A DNA stretch of 64,000 nucleotides, taken from Aphis gossypii. Lineage: Eukaryota > Arthropoda > Insecta > Hemiptera > Aphididae. The stretch is from the NCBI RefSeq assembly GCF_020184175.1, contig NC_065531.1, positions 57,805,213-57,869,212 of the forward strand. The letters run 5' to 3'. The notes under the pieces are model-generated. The model was given only the letters and a program-made list of their open reading frames with translations, ran no database searches and was not told the origin of the DNA. The position numbers were made by a program, and so were the translations under genes. Positions 12,280 to 25,330 of the stretch are shown here, piece after piece; positions within the stretch are counted from its first letter, which is position 1, and each line of letters begins with the position of its first letter.

Positions 12280-12400
12280 TATCATGTCAGTTCAGTGATA
12301 AGAGACTGTCACCATGGGGACAATAATATGATAGTTGCTGTCACAACAATATGATATCATCATATACTATCAAACGAGTATGATACTCGATATTGGATTA
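12280..12400. repeat. Cluster of overlapping palindromes
   Basis: CGAGTAT-g-ATACTCG is perfect at 12375-12389 and is framed by CAATAT and ATATTG. ATGATATCAT lies just upstream, and GATAGT and ACTATC form a further pair around it. The nearby GTCACC and CTGTCAC words add more symmetry. It could fold into hairpins or be the end of an unrecognised element. Confidence 0.35.
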
Positions 12401-13670
12401 GGGTGACTTATTGAGTCTTATCCAAAATTATTATTTGATACCATAATGACTAAGACCTGGATTTCAGTGCAAAAATACTATGCATTCAAATAAGTTATTC
12501 GATATGTGTCTATAAATTTAGTTAGTACCTAATATTTTGGTGTGTAATATTCATAATTTAACAAGTATAAAATAGTTGAATGTAGAATTTAACAAACTAT
12601 TAATTTAATATTTGTAATATAATATGCTCAGAATTTATTATATTACAAGGTGATATTGTTCACCTTTAGCTACCATTTTCGGAGTTATGTTTTCAATTTT
12701 TCATCATATTTTTAGAATTCAATAATATGTGAGTGCTATTAATTTACAAAGGTAACATTTTATTGGTAAAAAATACCATGCATTTTACTAACATTTTTTT
12801 ACTACACAAATTGTATTGTGACTTAATTTTAAAGAAATTGTAATTAATTATGATTTATGAAAATCGACTTCAATTTTTAGCAGCCACCACTGTATTATTG
12901 TCAACTATAACCAAACAGTATAGTTAACCAAATTTTTCAAAATGTCTTAATATTGTTAATGATTAACTAATATTATTATCATAAACAGTTATTAAATGTG
13001 ATCATCAATTATATTTTGATAACTTTTTTTACTTTTTCTATTTATAATAAGAAAATAGTGCGAGATAGTGTTCATACTAAGCGACTATTTATCATTCTTA
13101 CGAATTTACTGTTAAATTCCCCATATTAATTGAACGTTTTTAAGTTCCATATTATGCTTATTTTTTACAGAAAGATACGTAATATGTATTACATGTATGT
13201 TAAGTTTTTTCACCGATCTGGGTGCCCTTCACCAAGTCAAAAAATATGTATATTATACTACTTCCAAGGAATGATTTCCACAAATCACAATATTGTGTAT
13301 TATAATATAATTAGATGAAATCCGTGAACAACAACACGTTGTTGGTCTTTCTTAACGATTGACGAGATTCCCAACACACTATAATTATTATAAACTAAGA
13401 CACCTTTAAAAGTTATTTTTATTTTATTTAATATTACCATACAATTATAATTAGTATTAATAAGATTTGTTTTTTATATAGGCCAATTTTACCACTAGAC
13501 AATACTATATACCTATTATCAGTATTTATATTCTATTTAAAATAGTAGAATTAAAACAAAAATATTAAAAAATGAACTAGCCATCAGTTAAAATTGAATA
13601 TTCTTAAAAAAATTTAAGTAGACAACTATTGATATAATAATTATTGGTTTGTATGAAATTAAAAAAAAAG
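12401..13670. other. A/T-rich non-coding stretch
   Basis: No gene or repeat recognised. The 62-codon plus frame at 13130-13318 has no supporting signal. Confidence 0.45.
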
Positions 13671-13674
13671 AAAA

Positions 13675-13965
13675 AAGTCCAGTGAAAATAATTGGGAGTA
13701 ATAGGAGCACGAAAACTTCACGTTCCGGACATCCATGTGCACCTGGCGCAAGAACAAAGGGCTTCCAAGGCTCTTAATTTTTTGGTAGTACTTTAGTATA
13801 CTATGGTACTGCGAATTACATGTTGAAACACCATTACTTTTATGTTTTTCACTTTCTTTCGACGAGTAAAGGTGTCGGAAACCAAACCATTAACGCGGTG
13901 AGACTTCCATTAGCACCGCATGCTCCCATTTTGCCTTGACTAAAAAAAAATCGCACGACGCATTA
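13675..13965. promoter_or_regulatory. G+C/CpG-richer island
   Basis: The block has a mixed composition, with words such as cacgttccggac, gcacctggcgc and aacgcggtg. Both strands are open for 30 or more codons across 13690-13770, typical of a locally higher G+C content rather than proof of coding. Neither translation is recognised. It may be an enhancer or the remains of a gene. Confidence 0.28.
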
Positions 13966-16560
13966 CCGTCTTTCCTATCACTTTTTATTTTCATTCTTTT
14001 TTTAAAATTTTTTTTTTTCATTTTAAACCATCAAATTTGAGTTTTATATTTTTAATAATACACGTCTAAGAGTTACAACGACACATTTTTTTCATTCAGC
14101 TTTTATGACAAACATTTGTATTGATCGTTGTAAAAAGATATTTGGTATTACGAATTCAGGCAGGGTGTTTCTCTATCTGACGACCCTTACAAAGCGATAA
14201 CTGTTCGATTTTTATTTTGTTTCTTCAACCATTTGGTTTTTTTATGCGTATATTTATATACGTTTATTATATAGGTGAACAGATTTTTTTTCTTATTTTC
14301 AGGTAGTGAACTAAACTTTAATGGTGATTTGAGACAGAATTTGGAAATGTTTTATATTATATTGTTTGGAATTTTCAATCTTTTTATTTATATTTACAAT
14401 ATAACTAACTTATTTCTTTGGTTTTACTTTACTTTTTATTTGTATTTTCACGATACAAATTCAAAATAATGTATTTTCCAATTTAATGTGAATTAAATTT
14501 GAACATCGTATTATTAAATTACAAAGTGGTAAATCGATCTGTAGATTCTTTTATAAGGTGGGTATTGTTAATTTAAAAAATCTTTCTTTGCTTATATAAC
14601 CACTTTTAATTTTCTTATTATATTATAATAGTTATGTGCATAGGTACTTTTATAATATTTTCTATATAATTATCACTATTGATATTATTATATTTACTAA
14701 TGAGTAATAAAAACTAATTATTTATGTATAAGTCATCTTTATGGTATTGATAAAAAATATAAAATAGTTAAGAAACATTAAAAATTAATTTTTAATGTAT
14801 ACTATATAAATGCTGTACATGGATATTTTATGCGTAATTTAATTAATTTAATTGTTTTATAAAATAGTTTTGGAAAAAAATAATGGTTTTGGTGAAAACA
14901 ATTTTAACATTGATAAGGAAAGACATCTGAACGACTGAACAGTTTAATTATCATAAATCAAAAGTCGGTTGAAAACGTATGGAATTTTATAGAACAAAAA
15001 AGTTGTGATTAAATGGTTGACTTTTGCACGGTATGGTCCAAAAAAGTTTTTGTCATCCCTTTAATGTATGTTCCCGCATATATGAAAATATGAATAGTTA
15101 GATAGACGAACGCATACAACATGTATATACATTACACATGCGTATATGCTATCACTTTCTTATGCGATCATAGTGGTTATATGAGTAATTATGCTCACGT
15201 GATCTTATCTTGATAATATTTTAAGAGTTATAATCAAAATAAAAAAAAGTTTTTAACTTCTGGAAAATCTTAAAATATTATAAGACTTAGAAAACTTTTT
15301 ACTTAGTATTTTTTATATAAATATACATTTTATTAGAATGTCATATTTATAAATTAAAATACAATATTTACGAATAAAATTTCATGCATATAATATATAA
15401 TGTAATATTGTTTTTTAAATAAAAATATATCGATGTGTGAGTAATTTATAAATAGTATATAATTTAAATCAATGTACTATAATATACTAATAACTAATAT
15501 AATGATTATATGTAGTTAAAAATGCATTGTAGGAATAATTGAATAATACTAACAACTAAAAATTCATTTAAATGAAATTAAAACTAAAAAATGCTTTCAT
15601 TTAAAAAAATTAAAAAGTGTTTTAATATTATATATATATATATATTATAACTATAGTTTTAATTCTTACAATATTAATTCGAATCTAAATTAGTTTGCGT
15701 AGTGTTGACAACATTTGAAAACTTCATATTCTTATCGTTGAGGATATGAAATTCTCTTAAATTATTATAATATTAAAATATATAAATACTAGATAATTAT
15801 TTTTAGGTTATATTTATACGTACTATTTGTTATAAATAGCATTAATCAGAAAACAGCAATACGCTGAAGATTATTTACATAGTTTTGTCTTTTTAGAAAC
15901 ATTTTGATAATTGCAATATTATATAATATATATCATAGTACTCTATGTGTTTGACGGAGATCGATTTATTTTATACATTTTATCAGTGTGTTTACTGCTT
16001 TTGTTGAATATATTTAAAATTTATACTTTATTAGCATTCGAAAAGTGTATGTTTGACTAAGAGGAGTGTGTACCAATAGCTGGGGCTTTGAGTTAGATAT
16101 TTTTTGGCCATAGTATATCTGTAATGTGTGGTTGATTCTAATATTTTGTTTTCTCATTGTTATAACCGGTGTGACTTGTGTTAAGACGATTGTTTGATAT
16201 ATTATATTTTATATTCTAAGAATGTATGAATACGTATTTAATGAGTACGGTTTAATTTCATTAAAATTATTAAAAATACCATTTATACTTTTATCACTTT
16301 TATATAAAATAGGTAAAAAATTAAAGATATTAAATGTATTATTTTAATGCATTATGTGTATTACTGTGAATGAACAAACGATTAGACTTATAAATTATGA
16401 TTTTTTTTTTAATTTAAATGTATTTTTTATTTAATTTATAGTTTTTTGTATGTACTTATAATATTTATTGGTGTTGTCCAGTTATAAAATAAAAAAAGTG
16501 ATTGTATAAAAGTAAATATTATTCTCTTTAAACACTGTAAGTACGCGTTTCCTTATTGTT
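13966..16560. other. A/T-rich non-coding stretch
   Basis: Nothing recognised. Slightly less A/T-rich patches occur at 14150-14200 and 15020-15180, without open frames worth listing. Confidence 0.45.
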
Positions 16561-16567
16561 TTTACAG

Positions 16568-16679
16568 TAAAATTGGTCAATTTGTTTAAAAGAGAACATT
16601 TTAGAGTCACGAAACGTGCTGAGAAAGAAAAAAAAATTGAAAACAAAGTGATAGCGATATATCGCAGCAACCAGAAATG
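16568..16679 (+). other. Candidate exon with strong splice signals at both ends
   Basis: The acceptor ttccttattgtttttacag ends at 16567, and the donor AAATG|gtgagt begins at 16680. Between them one frame is open: two leading bases, 36 codons and two trailing bases, reading KLVNLFKREHFRVTKRAEKE first and ending IYRSNQK. It is basic and charged and looks like part of a coiled or cytoplasmic segment. The opposite strand is also open for 103 codons (16482-16793), so the strand is not settled. No neighbouring exon with matching phase was found. Confidence 0.3.
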
Positions 16680-16799
16680 GTGAGTTGTGTGCATCGAGAT
16701 AGCGAAGCGTTTTACAGATCTGACAGTAGACAAATAACCAACAGTAAATTTTAGGCTTCTTCTCTTTTTTTTGGGGGAAAAAAAATAATCCAAGTCATA

Positions 16800-18050
16800 T
16801 GGAAAATAAGTTTGGTTAAAAACCTACTCTTTAAAATCGTTTATTATAACTTGAGCTATCATTATGGTCAAAACAATTTTTCAATTAAATATGGATTGTT
16901 GGTTTATTATAACAACAACTGTAAAAAGATTTTTAATTTTTCATACTGAGTTTAATTGTTTTTACTTAAAATAATAATATTTGGTATACAAATTTAATCT
17001 GGTATTGATAACCAAAATTATTATGGACAGCATATTTTAACATTAAATAAAAATGTATGAAATAATTTAAATAAGTACACTATTAGTACACTACATTATA
17101 CATACAATAAAGTACATTTTTTTATGCACTAGTAATCGTAATTCAGTAAAAAAGATAAGCAAATGAAATTTAAATCATCTGATTCATAGATAGATAACTC
17201 AATAAAGGAACGTACAAAAAAAATAATAAGAATAAATATAAAATAAGATTAAAAAAAAAAACAAAATATAATTATTTCATAAGTTTAATTTTACACTTGA
17301 GCATACAAAATACAATTATTATTTTTAATACTCATTATTTCAAGTTTAATTTTTTTAATTTTAATTTTTTTTTTTTTTTTTTGAAAATACAATACAACAG
17401 TAGAATATTCTAAATTGTATGTTTTTCACTCTTATATGTATGGGTTAGTTAAGTGTTAACTTTTGGTTTTTAAATATTAATCTATATTAATAATTGTAAT
17501 CTCGAAATTTGTAAAAGGATCTCACTAAAAATATTTTCATTAAAGTATTATTTGTATTATTGAATATTGAACAAATAGTTTTTATTATTAACCAATAACC
17601 ATAATTTAATGTTTGAACGAGCAAAATAAGTATCTATGTTTATAAGTTCCATTCGTGCTTCTACTGATTTTAGCATATTTATTATTTACTAAAACAATAA
17701 ATCAAAATTGTTTTATTTTAATATTAATTCCTTTATAAATATGTTTAGTTTTAAATTACTACATAAAAATAATGGGTAACCATTTAACCATTTAAATATT
17801 AAAATTGAAAACAAACAAACAAAATAATGATAAATAGGTATAGGTAGTATGAAATGATAAAATTCCACTTATCACCAAAAGAATATTCTCCAGTCAATGT
17901 TTATACATTAATGTTTCATTATTTATAATTGTATGTAGAATATTGTCATTGTGACTATATTTTGACAAGATTTTATTAGTATGTTAGATCGAAACTCATT
18001 TAACATCAAATATGTAGTATACATAAATGTACTACTAAAAATAAAAAGAG
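16800..18050. other. A/T-rich non-coding stretch
   Basis: Contains a T run at about 17366-17382 and otherwise only A/T-rich sequence. Confidence 0.5.
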
Positions 18051-18059
18051 GGATGTAGA

Positions 18060-18215
18060 TAATTACTCAGCCGCTTTACAGTAATTTTCAAGTGGACCTA
18101 CTTCATCATTTCATCATTGAATAAGTTACTGTAAAATATGTGTTCAATTTAAATTCAATGATAAATAAAAAAATGATTCTGAGCGAAGATTTTAGCTATT
18201 ATACATTTTGATATT
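18060..18215 (+). repeat. Dispersed repeat, copy 1
   Basis: It shares two collinear blocks with 21570-21720: TCAAGTGG (18088-18095) and TGTTCAATTTAAAT (18141-18154). A related end follows (aaaatgattctgagcgaagat against aaaaacgatctgatgatgat). The spacing between blocks differs by about 13 bases. The sequence resembles an interspersed repeat common in aphid genomes, but the family name is not known to me. Confidence 0.45.
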
Positions 18216-19690
18216 ATTATAATTATAACGATAGGTTTAATTGATTTTTGACTATAACATTATATTTATTATAATATACCTATTTACTATTTAAATAATT
18301 ATACCTAGTATATTATATTTATATTATAAACTATTTTTATTAACTTTTGATTCGATACTAAGTATACTAACTTACCGAAAAATGATATGAACATTATTTA
18401 GTACATAGTATAAATAAGTAATAAGGTAAAATTAATCTTAATGTTTTGAAAATTTCATCGTGTAGTTTCAAATCCACGAGAATAATATTCTTGAATTACA
18501 ACAAAATAACTAAAATCTTTATATACTAGGTATTTAGTATTTTTAAGTTCAAAATTCTCTAACAAAAATGTGTTTATATATTTTTTTTGGTTTTAATATG
18601 AAGTACTCGTGATAAACCTTTTAATATTTTTTAAAATCGAAGCTTTTAAAATTTAAAATTTAATCATTTTTAATAACTTCTATAAAACGTGTGCACAACA
18701 AAAACACCATAATATATTGACATACACTCATCGCTTTAAGGTCAACATAAAATGTAATATATTTATCGTTCAGCTCATAATCTAAAATATGAGTTTAAAA
18801 TTAGTTGACTATCTAAAATGATACATACAAGTACATATAAATACACTATAAAAGTTATTTTTATAAACGAACAAAAACATAATTATACAATTTAAAAATA
18901 ATTTTAACTTTTTAAAAAAAATAAATTGACTGGATTACATTACTTTTTATAATCCTTCTATTATAGTTCTATAAATGTTTGTGATCAACGTTACAATAAT
19001 TATAATGATTGTCGTATTTCAACGGGTGTACAGCAATTTAGAACATTAGTATTCCGTTTTCATCTTGACATCACAGAGTCCAGGTTTAAAGGTCTTATGT
19101 TAATTAAATATGTAATTGTACCATAATGTAACGATTTTTGCCTTAATAGTTTAATTTTATGGTGTTTTTTTTTCTGAAAATAAAATGTAAAAAGTGTTAC
19201 AGTTCTGCGATTCCACACTTTAATTGCAAATTCGTTCATTAAAAAAAGGTCCAGGGAAATCGATTTGAAAATTAAAATAAAAATAATAGTGAGATAAGAT
19301 TAAAAAAAAAATAATAATAATAATAAAATACTTATCGTAAGTATATAATTTAAATTGTAACGAAGGTTTATAAGAATGAGAACTATTGTCTTGATAAAAT
19401 GATATTTTTTCTCAACATGTTTTTTTTCCAAACAAGTGAATGTTAAAAATAGATAAATCTGGGAAATCTATAAATTGTATTGAACTATTCTCATTGTTTA
19501 TAAAATGTATTTAAAAATTAATAATAATATTTATAATCAATGATATTAATAAGACAATAATATCCAATGAATTTATCGTTAGCGTATAGTAGTATAATAG
19601 TTTTGTTAGTGAAATTAAAGCCTCGATCATCACCCTAGTGCGCTGCTTCAAGTGGTAAAATATTGCCATGGATTTATAAACTTTTTGTCA
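18216..19690. other. A/T-rich non-coding stretch with a weak mixed patch
   Basis: Bases 19020-19110 and 19200-19265 are less A/T-rich (tcatcttgacatcacagagtccagg), without open frames. The rest is A/T-rich. Confidence 0.4.
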
Positions 19691-19692
19691 TA

Positions 19693-19926
19693 TTAATTAA
19701 TTATTTTAAGACAAGTATCGTTTACATCAATACCGGTCTTTTTGAATCTCAAATAAAAACCCACAAAAAAACTAAAAAGTAAACTTAAAATATACGCTGA
19801 GGGAACTACTGCCTTGCATACTAACATATTATACATTTTAAAAAGTACGGGAAAGTAACAAAATTTAACTCCAGGTATAGTAGAATTAGAACCACTGATT
19901 CTATAATATTCGATAACCAGAAGCAT
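19693..19926 (-). other. Candidate minus-strand open frame with a hydrophobic segment
   Basis: Read from ATG at 19926 down to TAA at 19693, it gives 77 residues. The middle has an apparent membrane segment (VVPSAYILSLLFSFFVGFYL) followed by a basic stretch (RFKKTG), the usual inside-positive layout of a membrane protein end. Four cysteines are present. Codons are more balanced than the flanks. No upstream exon, promoter or family match was found, so it may be chance or the last exon of an unknown membrane protein. Confidence 0.22.
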
Positions 19927-19929
19927 CAA

Positions 19930-21560
19930 GCATGACGATCGAGAATCTAATTTTGCTGGCCGTACAGTAATTATTAATATAATGACACCCTATAATTGCA
20001 ATGATACTATATTATATTATTCTTAAAATGTCTGTAAAAAATATAAAACAATAGGTAGGGAACTCGTTCTGTAATATAATATCCGAAAATATGAATGCAC
20101 TTTATCAGTGAGTAAGTTACGATAATAATGGGAGTGTATAATTTATATTCAATGATATTGTTTATAAAATGATTTAGAGTGAATAAAATTGCTAAGTTAT
20201 AATTTAATTTATTATTATTTTCTAAATCCAATGGGTTGAGATAAATATTGACAAAACTAAAAATAAATATAACTTTTTTGATGCAGGATGTAGGTTAATA
20301 CTAACGTACATATTATCAGTTGAAATTACAATTAAACAGTTTATTATAAATAGACAAGTAATAACATTGATTATTTAAAGACTTTTTCAATATTTTTTTG
20401 ACTAACTACAATCGTTTGAGGATAATCGATATCATGGGTTTGAGTAATCAATTTAATCAAAATTTGACTTAAAAAACTTGTAAACAAAATTATTTAAAAG
20501 TTTTTCATCTAATTCTGGTATTTTTAACTATTATAAAACTAACTAATGAGGATCCATTTTAAAGCTTTTTGATGAAGAAACAGAAACTATTTACTTAAAT
20601 AAAAATCTATAAAAAAACAAACATTTTAAGTGGCTATATGTAGCTAAAAAATTATCTATAATATTTTATAAATACGGTTATTATTATGTTATTATGCAAT
20701 ATAAATATTTTCTAAAAATGACAAGTTTTGAAAGTTATTTCCTTTCTGAATTACAATATAAAATAAAATTTATTTTGCTGTCAATTATTTATATATACAT
20801 TTAATGTTTCCTTTTTACCGTAGTATTTTTATTGACTTTACTAAATATTAAAGAAAAGTTTTCTATTTTTTTTACGTTTGACTTCTATAAATAATAACAA
20901 TAATAACTAGATTGTATTCATCATCAGAAACCAAGCTCAAAGTTGAAGATTAAATCGAATTTTTAGTTCCAAAAAAATGATATTCGACACAAAAAAAAAC
21001 ACACACTATTGTAACATTCAGAACCTATCTAGGTATCATTATTATAAAAATTAAATCTCTAGTATAAACTTACATGAATGTTTACATAATAAACAAATAC
21101 ATATTCGATAAAAAAAAATCTCCTTACATGAGATAATTTTAATAATTTATTAGACATTACATTAAATAATTTCTTAATTTTTATTTTTGTATTGTTTATA
21201 TCAAATAAGTTGTAAAACATGATTTTAAACAAAATTATAATTAATGATTCAATGTATTATATATTATATACAGTATTTTTTTTTTTTTTTTTTTTTTTTT
21301 AATGATGATTGTGAATTTTATAGAGTTAGGTAGTAATATTGTGTTAGTCATATTATACTTGTATACGTTTTTAAAATAACGGAATTTATAATTAATTTAT
21401 GACTTACATTACTATTTGTTTTTATAGTTGATCACGAATTACCTATTGTTTTTTAAAAAACTCTAAAAGAAAATAAATAGACATTTTTAATTTACTACAT
21501 AACTTAATATTATCTACAGCTAAAAATCGAATATTAAAAATTAGCATTGGATAAAAACAT
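19930..21560. other. A/T-rich non-coding stretch
   Basis: Includes a 25-base T run at 21276-21300 and no recognised gene. The open frames here are A/T-rich chance frames. Confidence 0.5.
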
Positions 21561-21569
21561 GATGAAAAA

Positions 21570-21770
21570 AGCGTGGTCAAGTGGGTACGACTCTGTTATA
21601 CATTAGATGACGTGTGGATCACTATATGTATTATATTAGAATGTTCAATTTAAATCCAATCATTGTATATGAAAAACGATCTGATGATGATTTGTCAGCC
21701 TAAGATATAATACATAAAATATATTATATTTCAAATTGGGTGGTGAAAAAGGTGGTTTATGTTTCAATGA
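21570..21770 (+). repeat. Dispersed repeat, copy 2
   Basis: Collinear with 18060-18215: TCAAGTGG at 21577-21584 and TGTTCAATTTAAAT at 21642-21655, then aaaaacgatctgatgatgat and ttgtcagcctaagatat. The copies are diverged, so the insertion is old. Confidence 0.45.
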
Positions 21771-22200
21771 CCTGAATATCTCAAAATTAAATCTTGTACA
21801 GAAAATTCCAATTTAAACAGTTAGTGTATGTTTCAAGTTTTTACGACCAGTAATTTTTAACTATAACAAAAATCTAAAATTATTTGATATTAAATTGTTG
21901 TTTTACGCGTTAATGTTGCTTTTTGTAAACATTTAAAAATATATTATAGTATAGTAAGCCAAACTTATGGAAAATCTTGTATCACATTTCTAACTTTTAA
22001 ATACTTATACACATTTTTTAATACATTTTGACTACAAAATAATTTGCAAATAGATTTTGACGATTTCTTGTTAATATTTAAACTTTAAATGTTTTATTAA
22101 AAATATAATGATTACATTTTATTTATTTACAAATTGGAAATATTCGTAATAATAATTTTATTGTTTTAAAATTATATTTGCTATCTAACTACTATTTCAG

Positions 22201-22511
22201 CAGTGTTACTACAGGTGAGATATAGTGATACACTCCAACGGGAAAACTATATTATAATTCATATTTTCATACATTGGAGACTCCTGAAACCTCCATCGGA
22301 GAATCCATATGGGAAATTTAGAATTTCTTTCAAATGCTTTACAGAAGTTAGCAAATTGAATAAGAAAATAAATAATCTTTTATTATTATTATTTTTTTTT
22401 TATTGCTATGCATATTCGCATCTTAACTTTCTGAACAACTACCTAATAATATTCTATCAAGATTATCAACAATTCACTCATTTTCATATTATATATCTAT
22501 GTATTCTATAA
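22201..22511 (+). other. Candidate exon or microexon after a strong acceptor
   Basis: The acceptor aactactatttcag ends at 22200. A donor CTACAG|gtgaga follows only 14 bases later (22214/22215), so a 14-base microexon is possible. Alternatively the frame is open for 102 codons to 22511. Its first 60 codons are mixed in composition and include LKPPSENPYGKFRISFKCF; the rest is A/T-rich. No family is recognised and no adjoining exon is seen. Confidence 0.22.
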
Positions 22512-22529
22512 TATGGAACATAACCTTTT

Positions 22530-24950
22530 AAAATATTAAATTTAATAACAAATCCTGTAGTAATCCATATGTATGAGATATTATTATTACTAAAATTAAC
22601 AAGTAAAGGATTTTTTCCAAATAAGACATTAATTTTCATCACAAATTATTATGTTTATAAAAATGTATTTTTTTTTTATATTTTCTGAACAGAAAATCTA
22701 ATATATCTATTGTATACAATATACATTTTCATGTTTTAAAACTATAATAGAAAAGGATAATTAAAAAAAAAAAAACAAAAATCGTTTTATGCACACCTTT
22801 TATAAAGTTTATATACCTTGTTAACGAGAATTTTAACTTCAGTTAAGTGTAGCTTTTAGTTTGTGAATGTTTGATACATAGGTAAAATAGGTACATTGTA
22901 CATAATATATTATTATACATACTTTAATATTTAAAGTCATTACAGAACCATGATTTCAGTTATTTATCTTAATACACCAGTTTCTTTTAAACAATATTAT
23001 GCTTCTGAATATACAATTATTATTAACATAATATTAAAACTATCAAATCACTAACATAAAATAAAAATATAAATTACATTTTATAAATGTTACCAAAAAC
23101 TTATATGCGTATAATATACGCTGTATATTTTATTCTTATTGATTATCAATTGAAATATTAAACTAATTAATTTTTCAAATTATCTATAAGTAGTTTTATT
23201 AATTCATCAATAGTAAATATAGGTATAGCGTATAGATATAATAAATATAATAGTACTAATAATAAGTTATTATATATTTAGCATGAGTAAGTCTTAAAAT
23301 ATAATATACTTTTAATCATGAGACTTACATTGAAAGTTATTTAATTCACATTTCAGTATAGTTATAAATGTTTCATAAAATAACAGATAAACCCCTATTG
23401 TTTCATTATTTCTAGATGTATATAGCTGTGATTTTAATTTAAACAGATAAAGAAAATAAAAAATTAAATGTTGAAGAAATCTGTTTTAGTAGATTATGTT
23501 AACGATTATTTTATCATTACCTACGTTAAATGTAAGAATATTATCCAACTAAATTTAATAATTCTCGTTTGCTGTCAAAAAGTGAAAATTATGATATTAT
23601 TTTAGAGTTTTGATTAAGAAATTAAGTGACATAGGCTTAGTTGCCTGTCCAATATTATACACTAATTAACTCGATCAAAATCCCTTCAACGTTCCTGACT
23701 AGTAAACTTTATTAAACCCTTGGGTTTTGTAAACTCGCATAAAAAGAACTAGGTACAGGTATTCTCCGTTGACACGAGAAGGGTTTGAAGGTTTTATTAA
23801 AGAATTCCTTACATAGTCATATCATTATTCCTTCTTTTTTAAAATTAAAACTGAGATTTAAAACACTACTTACTATTTGAGTCAAAAGTGAATTACAATA
23901 TTATTATATTTTTTTACTGTAAATATTATATTATGTATGTTACAGTTTTTATATGGGTATTTAAATGAAATATATTTTTCATTAACACAAAAATATTACA
24001 CTACATTTGGTATCTACTTCAATTGATATTTATGCATACTAAAAAATAAATTAAATAATCGTGGTTATACATAAAACACATTTGATAAAAAAAAAATAAA
24101 GTGTGAATAGTAACAAGTGTATTGTATATGAATTTTAAATTAGGTTTATATTTTGGTTGAGAATATTTAAACATCTACCTATAATCATACTATAATAGAA
24201 ATTGTTAATTTGCAATAGTCTAATAATAATAAGACAATAGACAATCTATTGTTTTATTGAATAACATTGATAAGATTTGCTTCTATTGATTGGGTGACAA
24301 TGTTACTGAGTACCTATTATTGAAGAGACTAAGCTAAAATGACGGTCCTATAATCAAATTTGCAAGCAATGCAACATGGATTTTGTAAACCAATCCCCAA
24401 GGACCATTATCTAATTATATTATAGAAATAGGTTATAAATTATCAAATCATAAAATAAGTATTAACAATTATAATACAAAATATTTCATTTACTGTTTTT
24501 AAAATATATATAAATTGAAAAATAATTTAATGATTATAGATGATATTTATAGCTGAAATATTAATTAACAAAAATATTAAGTACTGATATTATAAATACT
24601 ATCAAAATTAATCAAAAAAAGGGATTTAAATCAAAATAATTTATATTCGAATAGTCGGTTATTTCTGCAACGATTTTTTGAACGAGCATATATTAAATCT
24701 GAATGTATTTGTTATAAAACACGATGGGTTTTTTCAAATTAAATATTAAGATCTACACTTGTAATTTATAGTTAAATTTTGGAGCAAATTTACATTTTAC
24801 GTTCGTGTGTTTAAGTTTATTACCAACGATTATTATATAATATATTCAATTAGGGCCATAATTAGTATAATTATTATAATTACTTATAATTGTATTTAAT
24901 ATGGCTGTAATTAAAAACTTAAAATTAAATTAGTAATTTGCAAATATCCC
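22530..24950. other. A/T-rich non-coding stretch
   Basis: Only short mixed patches (23640-23800, 24290-24410) interrupt A/T-rich sequence. None contains a recognisable gene. Confidence 0.45.
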
Positions 24951-24959
24951 TCAATTTGT

Positions 24960-25330
24960 AATTAATAGTAGTTGAAGGAAAAAGAACAAGAGCGATTGAC
25001 AGAGAGTGAGGAAGAAAAACCGATAAGACATTTTAATGACCACGTCCATTAGAAATGCAAATGTCAACTGGCCGTATGCGGTAACTGTTTTCATCTTCTC
25101 CAATCTTGTGTCTTACTGTTTTATTATTAAAAATTAAAAAGGGCGAACTTCCTTCAGCCTGTGTATTTTTATTGTTCATGAAAATTCCAATAGTTATAGA
25201 ATTAAATTACAAAAAGGCGTAAAGCTATGATATTATCTCGGTCTTCTTAGTCACCACCATATTCTTTAGTGAATCGTTTCTCTTTGTCTAAACTCATCAT
25301 AACAAAATAAAACCACGTGAACGGTATAAT
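24960..25330. promoter_or_regulatory. Purine-rich tract and G+C-richer island
   Basis: Bases 24970-25022 are rich in A and G with GAGAGTGAGGAAG words, followed by a mixed block (actggccgtatgcggtaactg). The purine tract mirrors the pyrimidine tracts at 1.5 and 7.3 kb on the opposite strand sense. Binding of GAGA-type factors is a possibility only. Confidence 0.28.

Noticed and set aside
20007..20231. 74-codon minus-strand frame
   Set aside because: A/T-rich codons only, no splice or promoter support.
21276..21300. 25-base T runs here and at 38152-38176 as minus-strand LINE tails
   Set aside because: No flanking target duplication and no element body could be seen beside either run.
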